NCBI GenBank assembly: GCA_903910005.1
Contig: CAIVXW010000408.1
Span: forward strand, 1-5,441
Reading direction: 5' to 3'
Length of the DNA stretch: 5,441 nucleotides
DNA from: an uncultured Methylococcaceae bacterium
GTDB taxonomy: Bacteria; Pseudomonadota; Gammaproteobacteria; Methylococcales; Methylococcaceae
The notes beneath the pieces are model-generated. The model had not been told where the DNA came from, searched no databases, and worked only from the letters and a program-made list of their open reading frames with translations. Shown one piece after another: positions 1-4,830 of the stretch; within the stretch, counting starts at the first letter, position 1, and each line of letters starts with the position of its first letter. The position numbers and the translations under genes were made by a program.

Positions 1-119
1 ACTACTTCAATGTCACGACTGGCTCCGGCGTCGCCCAGCCGCATGACGGATCCCTTGCCGAACTGCTTTTCGATCTGTGCAAGTGCTGCATTCAATGATT
101 TTGATTTGTTTTCATCCAT
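1..119 (-). CDS. recA: RecA recombinase, N-terminal fragment (cut by window edge)
   Basis: RecA is the cytoplasmic ATP-dependent strand-exchange protein of homologous recombination and the co-protease that triggers LexA cleavage in the SOS response. Only the first 39 codons plus two bases are in the window. The protein begins MDENKSKSLNAALAQIEKQF and continues GKGSVMRLGD, the conserved N-terminal helix and linker of bacterial RecA. The ATP-binding core lies beyond the left edge. The ATG at 117-119 agrees with the family start. The bases just upstream (GTGGGTTTCGTGTA on the minus strand) contain no clear purine-rich ribosome site, which is odd for a gene usually well expressed. It follows pncC by 50 bases in the same direction, the arrangement known from many gammaproteobacteria. 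Identification is firm; nothing can be said about the missing part. Confidence 0.96.
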   Translation of the reverse strand, partial: MDENKSKSLNAALAQIEKQFGKGSVMRLGDAGASRDIEV

Positions 120-164
120 TACACGAAACCCACTGCGTTGAATAAATCGGAGGTGAAAATGAAG

Positions 165-179
165 TGTGATTATGTCACA
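165..179. promoter_or_regulatory. 15-base palindrome over the candidate recA -10 element
   Basis: TGTGA-TTATG-TCACA is an inverted repeat with five-base arms and a five-base centre. It spans the pncC stop codon (170-172). It resembles the CRP/Vfr half sites (TGTGA and TCACA), but those need six bases between the arms, so this is one base short. The minus strand reads TGACATAAT at 177-169, an extended -10 promoter motif (TGn followed by CATAAT, five of six to consensus). No good -35 hexamer stands at normal spacing. If used, it would start recA mRNA near 162 with a leader of about 43 bases. This is a candidate only: five-base arms arise easily by chance. Confidence 0.35.
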
Positions 180-685
180 GAGTCGCTTTCAGGGGTAGTT
201 CCGATTTTACACAGCCCCTCAAGCACGGTTGCAATCGCTTGTTGACGTATGGATTCGCGGTCGCCATCAAATAAGAAGCGGCCGGTGTTGCAGGCCTGGC
301 CACGTCGCTCCCAGGCCAGCCAGACCGTGCCAACCGGCTTGTCCCCGGTTCCTCCGGAGGGACCGGCGATGCCGCTGATCGCAACCGCCACGTCAGCGGA
401 AGGACAGCGTTGCAGGGCACCGGCGGTCATGGCCCTGACCGTCTGCTCACTGACGGCTCCCCAGCGTTCGAGGGTTCGCTCGTCCACCCCCAGAAGGCGG
501 TGTTTCGACGCATTACTGTAAACGATAAAGCCACACTCAAACCAGTCGGAACTGCCGGGTACGGCGGTAATATGGCAGGCTACCCCGCCTCCGGTGCAGG
601 ATTCCGCCGTCACCAGCCTGAGTTGGCGGGCGGCCAGGTACCGCCCGGCCCGTCCGGCCAGTTCATGCAGGGTTGCGATTGGCAT
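170..685 (-). CDS. pncC: Nicotinamide-nucleotide amidohydrolase PncC (CinA C-terminal family)
   Basis: PncC deamidates nicotinamide mononucleotide to nicotinic acid mononucleotide in the cytoplasm, feeding the pyridine nucleotide cycle that recovers NMN released by the NAD-dependent DNA ligase. The 171-residue protein is a stand-alone CinA C-terminal domain of normal length. Visible signatures are TAESCTGG at 26-33, where Ser29 is the expected nucleophile, SNASKHRLLGV at 57-67, and SGIAGPSGGTGDKPVGTVWL at 104-123. A GDRESIRQQA stretch lies near the C-terminus. The ATG at 683-685 shares one base with the TAA of the porin gene (TAATG), and there is no good ribosome site ahead of it, so translation may depend on coupling to the porin. 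recA follows 50 bases after the stop. Older annotations call this protein CinA or a competence-damage protein; the short form lacks the N-terminal COG1058 domain. Confidence 0.93.
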   Translation of the reverse strand: MPIATLHELAGRAGRYLAARQLRLVTAESCTGGGVACHITAVPGSSDWFECGFIVYSNASKHRLLGVDERTLERWGAVSEQTVRAMTAGALQRCPSADVAVAISGIAGPSGGTGDKPVGTVWLAWERRGQACNTGRFLFDGDRESIRQQAIATVLEGLCKIGTTPESDSVT

Positions 686-2109
686 TAGTTGAACGCACTC
701 AGGGTTAATTGCAGATACAGGAAATGGCTGTCCCGGGTTTTGCCCAGGAGTCGCGGCATCTCACCCGGGGTAAACCAGGCGTAGCTGACATCACTTTCGA
801 TTCGTGGAGTCCATTTGTAGCGAAACCGTATATCGAATTCGTGTCCCAGAAAACTGCCACTTTGTCCGGTTTTATCCTGTAATGAGGCCCGTTTCCAGGC
901 GGCACGGTCGCTGGCAAGCCAGTAGGCGTTATAACCGGTTTCCATTTTCAGGTCTTTCAGGGGTTCAAGTTCAAGCCGCAGTTTGGGGGCGTGCAGATTA
1001 TCCCAGGAGAAATAATCATTTCTCGACCAGGGCTGATTGAAGCCAAACAGGGGGTTGAAGGTCTGATGAGTGCCGTCGCCAGGGTTTCTGTCACCGCTAC
1101 CGTAGCCGTAAAACGTACTGATGCGGGGATGTGAGGCGGTATGTTCGAACGTATAACCCAATTCAACGGCACAAGCCCAGGCACTGGTTGGCTGCCGTCC
1201 ATTGCTGCGTCCAAATTGATGGACTACATTGGCGTCATAATCGAATCCGCTGGCACCCACTATCCCATAACCCCTCAAGCCGGTATTGTGGAGATTCAGG
1301 GCATTGGCCGCATCACGCACGGTTTTGCTGTCATGCCGGTAACCCAGATAATACGGTTGCAGGGTAACGATATCCGACCATCGCCGCCAGTGGGTGATGA
1401 TCCCGTACAGCCATTCCTGCTCCACCGGGCGATCAAACCGGTATTTCAGGCGTTCAATCGGCTGCAGGGCCAGTAAATCAAGTTCCCAGTCGTTACTTTG
1501 CTGACCCAGGTTGACACGAACTCCCTGAAAATTATTGGTGGTATTGCGAAATTCGTTGTTGGCAATCAGCCGACGATCCAGCGATTCCAGCCAAAACCGT
1601 CCGCCCTTGATGCTGAGCGGGCGATTAGTGCCCAGAGCATCGTCAAAATACAACTCACCATAGAGCTGAATCAGATCCAGTTCATTGACATCCCGATTAT
1701 CACTGACATACTCACTGTTATAGCTTCTGGAGTCCTGAAATTCAGCGGCAAAGCGAAGCGGATCAAGGCCTCGCCGGATGCCGAGATAAGCCCGGGTTCG
1801 CAATAATACTGCTTCATCCAGTCCCTGTTGGGGCGTTCTGCGAAAATCCTGGTCACGATACTCATACCGGATGCGATGATCCAGTCCAATATCAAGCCAG
1901 TCAACAGACTCTACCCCTTCAAGGCCGGTTTTCGACAGCGGCCGTACATAGCGGGGAATATCGCCGGAAGGAACCGTGCGATAACTGCGGTTCTGTACAT
2001 AATAATTATCCGTATCGGCCGCCAGATCGACGGCAGCAACGCTTGACAGGGTGCCCAGCCATAGCCGGACGCAAAACCCTCTCCTCAGGTTAAATATACT
2101 CAATGCCAT
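685..2109 (-). CDS. Alginate-export-family outer-membrane beta-barrel protein
   Basis: This is a predicted outer-membrane porin-like channel of the alginate_exp family (AlgE-like fold). Numbering from the ATG at 2107-2109 gives 474 residues, close to AlgE length. Residues 1-31 look like a signal peptide: an RRGFCVR basic part, a hydrophobic LWLGTLSSVAAV core, and small residues before ADTDNYY. Family hallmarks are the DRRLIANNEFRNTTNNFQGV stretch (178-197) and GSGDRNPGDG followed by TFNPLFG (337-356). Alternating polar and hydrophobic strands rich in Tyr and Trp run throughout, ending FLYLQLTLSAFN. An in-frame GTG at 2176-2178 would add 23 residues, but these would put a polar tail before the signal peptide; neither start has a clear ribosome site. 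The family includes many channels whose cargo is unknown, and no alginate synthesis genes are nearby, so export of alginate should not be assumed. Uptake of an acidic or neutral sugar or another small solute is equally possible. Confidence 0.85.
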   Translation of the reverse strand: MALSIFNLRRGFCVRLWLGTLSSVAAVDLAADTDNYYVQNRSYRTVPSGDIPRYVRPLSKTGLEGVESVDWLDIGLDHRIRYEYRDQDFRRTPQQGLDEAVLLRTRAYLGIRRGLDPLRFAAEFQDSRSYNSEYVSDNRDVNELDLIQLYGELYFDDALGTNRPLSIKGGRFWLESLDRRLIANNEFRNTTNNFQGVRVNLGQQSNDWELDLLALQPIERLKYRFDRPVEQEWLYGIITHWRRWSDIVTLQPYYLGYRHDSKTVRDAANALNLHNTGLRGYGIVGASGFDYDANVVHQFGRSNGRQPTSAWACAVELGYTFEHTASHPRISTFYGYGSGDRNPGDGTHQTFNPLFGFNQPWSRNDYFSWDNLHAPKLRLELEPLKDLKMETGYNAYWLASDRAAWKRASLQDKTGQSGSFLGHEFDIRFRYKWTPRIESDVSYAWFTPGEMPRLLGKTRDSHFLYLQLTLSAFN

Positions 2110-2192
2110 GATTGTTCTGGAGTTTAGTCTGGATGTGCTACAACTCACCCTGTCGCCTGACAGCGTGGGCAAATACACGCAGAGCCGGGACG

Positions 2193-2206
2193 CGCCTAAT
2201 TAGGCG
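2193..2206. repeat. Perfect 14-base palindrome upstream of the porin
   Basis: CGCCTAATTAGGCG reads the same on both strands. As RNA it could form a five-pair stem with an AATT loop; as DNA it could be a dimer operator. It lies 84 bases before the porin ATG, within the likely 5' leader, and is followed after two bases by a second palindrome. No known regulator is recognised. Confidence 0.5.
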
Positions 2207-2208
2207 AT

Positions 2209-2220
2209 ACCCTGCAGGGT
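2209..2220. repeat. Perfect 12-base palindrome upstream of the porin
   Basis: ACCCTGCAGGGT is a perfect inverted repeat that could form a four-pair hairpin with a TGCA loop. Its right arm overlaps the first bases of one copy of the 17-base repeat at 2217-2233. The CGCC at 2225-2228 can also pair with GGCG at 2203-2206, giving a larger interrupted stem that competes with the neighbouring palindrome. Confidence 0.5.
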
Positions 2221-2233
2221 GATACGCCACAAC
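2217..2233 (-). repeat. 17-base direct repeat, copy nearer the porin
   Basis: The minus strand reads GTTGTGGCGTATCACCC. It matches the copy at 2261-2277 at 15 of 17 positions, in the same orientation, with starts 44 bases apart (about four helical turns). This copy would lie downstream of the predicted transcription start of the porin, where a bound repressor would block elongation. The core GGCGTATC is identical in both copies. Confidence 0.5.
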
Positions 2234-2254
2234 TGAAGCAGTCTGTGGGTATCC

Positions 2255-2282
2255 ATTGTAGGGAGATACGCCAAAACAACAA
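2255..2282 (-). promoter_or_regulatory. Candidate sigma-70 promoter for the porin-pncC unit
   Basis: On the minus strand TTGTTG (2282-2277) and TACAAT (2260-2255) are separated by 16 bases. The -10 matches consensus at five of six positions; the -35 matches only TTG. Transcription would begin near 2248, leaving a leader of about 140 bases before the porin ATG. The upstream stretch to 2295 is T-rich on this strand. A 17-base repeat fills the spacer between the two hexamers, the position expected of an operator. A weak -35 paired with such a site fits a regulated promoter, but this is read from sequence only. Confidence 0.4.
2261..2277 (-). repeat. 17-base direct repeat, copy in the promoter spacer
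   Basis: The minus strand reads GTTTTGGCGTATCTCCC, differing from the copy at 2217-2233 at two positions. It sits almost exactly between the candidate -35 and -10 hexamers of the porin promoter, so a protein bound here would compete with RNA polymerase. The shorter core GATAC also occurs at 2206-2210, and its inverse GTATC at 2249-2253, which suggests a cluster of related sites. Confidence 0.5.
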
Positions 2283-2324
2283 AGAGATAAAAACGGGATA
2301 GCTCAGGTTTTTTCGGAATAACCG

Positions 2325-2353
2325 CAGCCTCGTCCGCCGGGACGGTGAGGCTG
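2325..2353 (-). terminator. GC-rich hairpin after the MCP gene, weak terminator candidate
   Basis: CAGCCTC (plus 2325-2331) and GAGGCTG (2347-2353) form a seven-pair outer stem. GTCC and GGAC pair inside it, with a three-base bulge. It starts about 40 bases past the MCP stop, a reasonable place for a terminator. However, the minus-strand bases following it are CGGTTATTCC rather than a T run; the first T run (CGTTTTTATC) is about 30 bases further. Intrinsic termination is therefore doubtful, and it may act as a 3' stabilising stem instead. Confidence 0.3.
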
Positions 2354-2393
2354 GTCAGGGGGATTTTGTTCCGCCTTGTGGTTCCCCAGTGAC

Positions 2394-3587
2394 TCAGCGT
2401 CTTACCCGGAAACTGCTGACCTGGGATTGTAACTGCATGGCCAGACGGGCCAATTCTTCGCTGGCCTGGGCGGTTTGTTCGGCACTGTGCGCCGTTTCAT
2501 GCGAAATGCTGCTGATGTTGACGATGTTCCGGTTGATTTCCTCCGCAGTGGAACTCTGTCCCTCGGCGGCATTGGCAATCTGGGTGTTCATGTCCTTGAT
2601 GGTATCGATATGGCGATTGATGGTTTCCAGTGATTGCCCGGCATTGATGGCTTGATCGACGCTGTTGCGGGCCGCATTACGCCCCTGGGTCATGGCCGAC
2701 ACGGCCAGGTTGGCTCCGCCCTGCAAACGCTCAATCATGCCCTGAATTTCCTGGGTTGATTGCTGGGTTCGACTGGCCAGGGTTCGTACCTCATCGGCCA
2801 CCACCGCAAACCCCCTCCCCTGCTCACCGGCCCGTGCAGCCTCAATGGCTGCGTTAAGTGCCAGCAGGTTGGTCTGCTCGGCGATACCCCGGATGACATC
2901 CAGCACGGTGCCAATGTTGACGCTGTCTTCCTTAAGCTTGTTAATGGTTTCGGCGGCCCGTTCCACCTCAATGGCCAGTTGTTCAATGCTCTGAATGGTG
3001 TTTTTCACCACCGACGTGCCACCCCGGGCCTGCTCGTTGGCATCGTTGGCGGCCCGGGCCGCACTGGAGGCATTGCGGGCCACTTCATGCACCGTGGAAG
3101 ACATATCCGACATGGCGGCTGCCACCTGCTCGGTCTTCTGGCTTTGATTCATGACCCCCTTGCGGCTTTGCTCGGTGATCTGCGACAGCTTTTCCGCTGC
3201 CGTGGCCAATTGCTCGGAGTTGGCCCTGACATCGCGCATGATCTTGGACAGATTTTTCTGCACCGAGTCGCACTTCCAGCTCATCCAGGCGAATTCATCC
3301 CGCCCGCTAATGCTGCTGGAACGGGTAAAGTCACCATCAGCAATGGCATTCAGCCGTTCGACTACCTTTTCTGCCCGCTGGGCAGCATGTCGACCCAGGT
3401 ACGTTGCCAGCAACACCATGATCGTCGCGGCGGTGGCTGCCGTAATGATGATGGCACCCGCATCCGCCCCCTCACCGCTGCTACGCAGGGCCATAACCGT
3501 TACGGCGGATACTCCCACAACGCCAGCCGCCACGTTGAGGTACATTTGATTGGCCAGGCTCAAGGATTCAACTATCGATTTCAGCAT
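2394..3587 (-). CDS. Methyl-accepting chemotaxis protein without a periplasmic sensor domain
   Basis: This is a membrane chemoreceptor expected to couple through CheW to the CheA kinase. The 397-residue protein starts at the ATG 3585-3587, preceded by GGAG ten bases upstream. Two hydrophobic segments lie at about 16-35 and 43-65, joined by only some eight residues (SSGEGADA), so there is no room for a periplasmic ligand domain. A HAMP-like segment (about 66-118) contains GDFTRSSS and the GRDEF turn. The cytoplasmic signalling domain is complete: the hairpin tip EQTNLLALNAAIEAARAGEQ (237-256) is followed by GRGFAVVADEVRTLASRT, with long Ala/Gln/Glu-rich methylation helices on both sides. There is no C-terminal NWETF-type CheR tether; it ends SSFRVRR. 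It may sense through the membrane, the HAMP domain or a partner protein. An in-frame extension to 3713 adds 42 residues but is encoded by the hairpin-rich gap and lacks support. No other chemotaxis genes are in view. Confidence 0.93.
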   Translation of the reverse strand: MLKSIVESLSLANQMYLNVAAGVVGVSAVTVMALRSSGEGADAGAIIITAATAATIMVLLATYLGRHAAQRAEKVVERLNAIADGDFTRSSSISGRDEFAWMSWKCDSVQKNLSKIMRDVRANSEQLATAAEKLSQITEQSRKGVMNQSQKTEQVAAAMSDMSSTVHEVARNASSAARAANDANEQARGGTSVVKNTIQSIEQLAIEVERAAETINKLKEDSVNIGTVLDVIRGIAEQTNLLALNAAIEAARAGEQGRGFAVVADEVRTLASRTQQSTQEIQGMIERLQGGANLAVSAMTQGRNAARNSVDQAINAGQSLETINRHIDTIKDMNTQIANAAEGQSSTAEEINRNIVNISSISHETAHSAEQTAQASEELARLAMQLQSQVSSFRVRR

Positions 3588-3595
3588 GGTTCGGA

Positions 3596-3602
3596 CTCTC
3601 CG
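3596..3602 (-). promoter_or_regulatory. Ribosome binding site that decides the MCP start
   Basis: The minus strand reads CGGAGAGTCCGAACC directly before the ATG at 3587. GGAGAG is the best Shine-Dalgarno match near either candidate start, and the first residue after it leads directly into the membrane segments. This favours 3587 over the upstream in-frame start at 3713. Confidence 0.6.
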
Positions 3603-3644
3603 ATTGATTGCACGTGGATCAGAAACGGGTTTATCGAAATTTGG

Positions 3645-3711
3645 GCGAGAAGCCCCGCCCTTCAGGGCAGGGAGGGATAGCCCGTGACGCTTCGCGTCAC
3701 CCTGTTCTCGC
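3645..3711. other. Three-stem foldable module, possible IS200/IS605-like end or structured RNA
   Basis: An outer stem pairs GCGAGAA (3645-3651) with TTCTCGC (3705-3711). It encloses two hairpins. One is CCC-GCCC-TTCA-GGGC-A-GGG (3654-3672), with one bulged A. The other is GTGACGC-TTC-GCGTCAC (3684-3700), seven perfect pairs. Twenty-one of the 67 bases are base-paired on each side of these stems. The string GAAGCCCCGCCCTTCAGGGC looks like the subterminal hairpins at the right ends of IS200/IS605-type (TnpB-carrying) elements as I remember them; that is recall, not a search. No tnpA, tnpB or iscB gene is here, so it would be a solo end, a miniature element or an unrelated RNA. The transcribed strand cannot be decided. 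Confidence 0.5.
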
Positions 3712-3780
3712 ACCAGTGAAAGTTGCTGCTATCCTGGATTGTTTTGAAAACTCTCCTACGCACCGTGCGTTTGGATAGCC
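3675..3780. repeat. GGATAGC triplet: two direct copies and one inverted copy
   Basis: GGATAGCC occurs at 3675-3682 and 3773-3780. GCTATCC, the inverse of its first seven bases, lies between them at 3728-3734. The middle copy can pair with either outer copy, and each interval holds a hairpin: GTGACGC/GCGTCAC in the first, ACGCA-CCG-TGCGT (3758-3770) in the second. The second interval also has the palindrome GTTTTGAAAAC (3741-3751). The last copy ends directly against the pyrD stop codon. Confidence 0.45.
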
Positions 3781-4812
3781 TCAGGCAGGAGCCGTTGACG
3801 TCAGTTTTTGGGTTATTCGGGTGACCAGCCCCGGCCCCTCGTAGATCAGGGCAGTATAAATCTGAACCATACGGGCACCGGCAGCCATTTTTTCCCTGAC
3901 ATCATCCGCGTCAAATATACCACCGCAAGCAATGATGGGTATGACGTCTCCAAGACTGGCATGCAATTCGGCAACAACGGCGGTTGCCAACTCACGCAAG
4001 GGTCGACCACTCAGCCCGCCGGATTCTCCGGCCAGTGGGTGCTGCTCCATACCGGGGCGAATCGCAGTTGTATTGGTAGCGATGACGCCGTCAACCTGGT
4101 GTCGAACCAGGGTATCTGCCATTTGCCGGATGGATTCAGTATCCAGATCGGGGGCTATCTTGACGACCACAGGCACTTTTTTGCCGTGGGTTTGCATCAG
4201 TTGCAGCCGAATCTGCATCAATCCTGCGAGCAGCCTGTCCAGTGAATCCCCAGCCTGTAACTCGCGTAATCCAGGCGTATTGGGTGATGAAATGTTGACC
4301 GTGACATAACTGGCTTTGGCATATACTTTTTTAAGGCACTCCGCATAGTCATCCAGGGCTCGCTCATTGGGGGTATCCCGGTTCTTGCCAATGTTGATGC
4401 CCAGCACACCCTGGTAGCCGGATTGTTCGATTTGCTCAAGCAGATAATCAACGCCCTTGTTGTTGAAACCCATGCGGTTGATCAGTGCCTGCCGTTCAGG
4501 CAGGCGAAACAGCCGAGGCAGCGGATTACCCATCTGTGGCCGGGGAGTCACCGTGCCCACCTCCAGAAAACCAAAGCCCAGGGCCGCGAGCCCCTGGATA
4601 CATTCGCCATTTTTGTCAAAACCGGCTGCCATACCGATCGGATTGGCAAACTGCAATCCCATCAATTCTACCGGTTGTTCTACCCGGGTTTGCAGGAAAG
4701 GGTTCCATTTACCCAGACCGGTGGCCATTTGCAAGGCAGCAATGCTCAGGTGATGGGCCGTCTCCGGATTAAGCTGAAACAGCAGGGGGCGTAACAGGGT
4801 ATACGTATTCAT
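3781..4812 (-). CDS. pyrD: Dihydroorotate dehydrogenase (quinone), class 2
   Basis: PyrD oxidises dihydroorotate to orotate, the fourth step of pyrimidine synthesis, passing electrons through FMN to membrane quinones; the enzyme sits on the inner face of the cytoplasmic membrane. The 343 residues match class 2 length. The N-terminal helices (MNTYTLLRPLLFQLNPETAH) are the membrane-associated extension that class 1 enzymes lack. FMN and substrate motifs are NPIGMAAGFDKNGE (57-70), NRMGFNNKG (112-120), NISSPNTPGLR (173-183, with Ser176 the expected class 2 catalytic base), IATNTT (244-249), and the phosphate-binding IIACGGIFDADD to GARMVQIYTALIYEGP (294-327). The ATG is 18 bases after the glmS stop, with only a weak AAGGA well upstream as ribosome site, so co-transcription and some coupling with glmS are likely. 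The stop is followed at once by the inverted-repeat-rich gap. Intact, with no missing key residue. Confidence 0.97.
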   Translation of the reverse strand: MNTYTLLRPLLFQLNPETAHHLSIAALQMATGLGKWNPFLQTRVEQPVELMGLQFANPIGMAAGFDKNGECIQGLAALGFGFLEVGTVTPRPQMGNPLPRLFRLPERQALINRMGFNNKGVDYLLEQIEQSGYQGVLGINIGKNRDTPNERALDDYAECLKKVYAKASYVTVNISSPNTPGLRELQAGDSLDRLLAGLMQIRLQLMQTHGKKVPVVVKIAPDLDTESIRQMADTLVRHQVDGVIATNTTAIRPGMEQHPLAGESGGLSGRPLRELATAVVAELHASLGDVIPIIACGGIFDADDVREKMAAGARMVQIYTALIYEGPGLVTRITQKLTSTAPA

Positions 4813-4830
4813 TGGGGTGAGGTCTGATCC

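Noticed and set aside
165..179. True CRP/Vfr binding site upstream of recA
   Set aside because: The arms match TGTGA and TCACA, but the centre has five bases instead of six, which breaks the symmetry the dimer needs. Kept only as an unassigned palindrome.
2110..2178. In-frame GTG start adding 23 residues to the porin
   Set aside because: The extension is polar and would precede a normal signal peptide; no ribosome site is visible at 2178.
3631..3638. FliA (sigma-28) -10 box for the MCP gene (minus strand TTCGATAA)
   Set aside because: The -10 matches six of eight, but the expected -35 (TAAAGTTT-like) at 11 bases upstream is only three of eight, so a flagellar-class promoter is not supported.
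2760..3680. Long plus-strand open frame of 306 codons opposite the MCP gene
   Set aside because: It runs through the conserved MCP signalling domain in the opposite direction, shows no recognisable domain, and its translation is a Gly/His/Arg-rich composition typical of a frame opposite a GC-biased gene.
3645..3711. Intrinsic terminator of pyrD
   Set aside because: The hairpins are GC-rich, but neither strand has a T run directly after them, and the branched outer stem is not terminator-like.
3588..3713. In-frame 42-residue N-terminal extension of the MCP starting at 3713
   Set aside because: It is the translation of the hairpin-rich gap (it includes LPALKGGAS, a string typical of translated hairpin ends), has no ribosome site, and would place a charged tail before the first membrane segment. 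The ATG at 3587 has GGAG at suitable distance.
3808..4794. Several plus-strand frames opposite pyrD
   Set aside because: They overlap the firmly identified PyrD coding sequence and have no recognisable motifs or ribosome sites.
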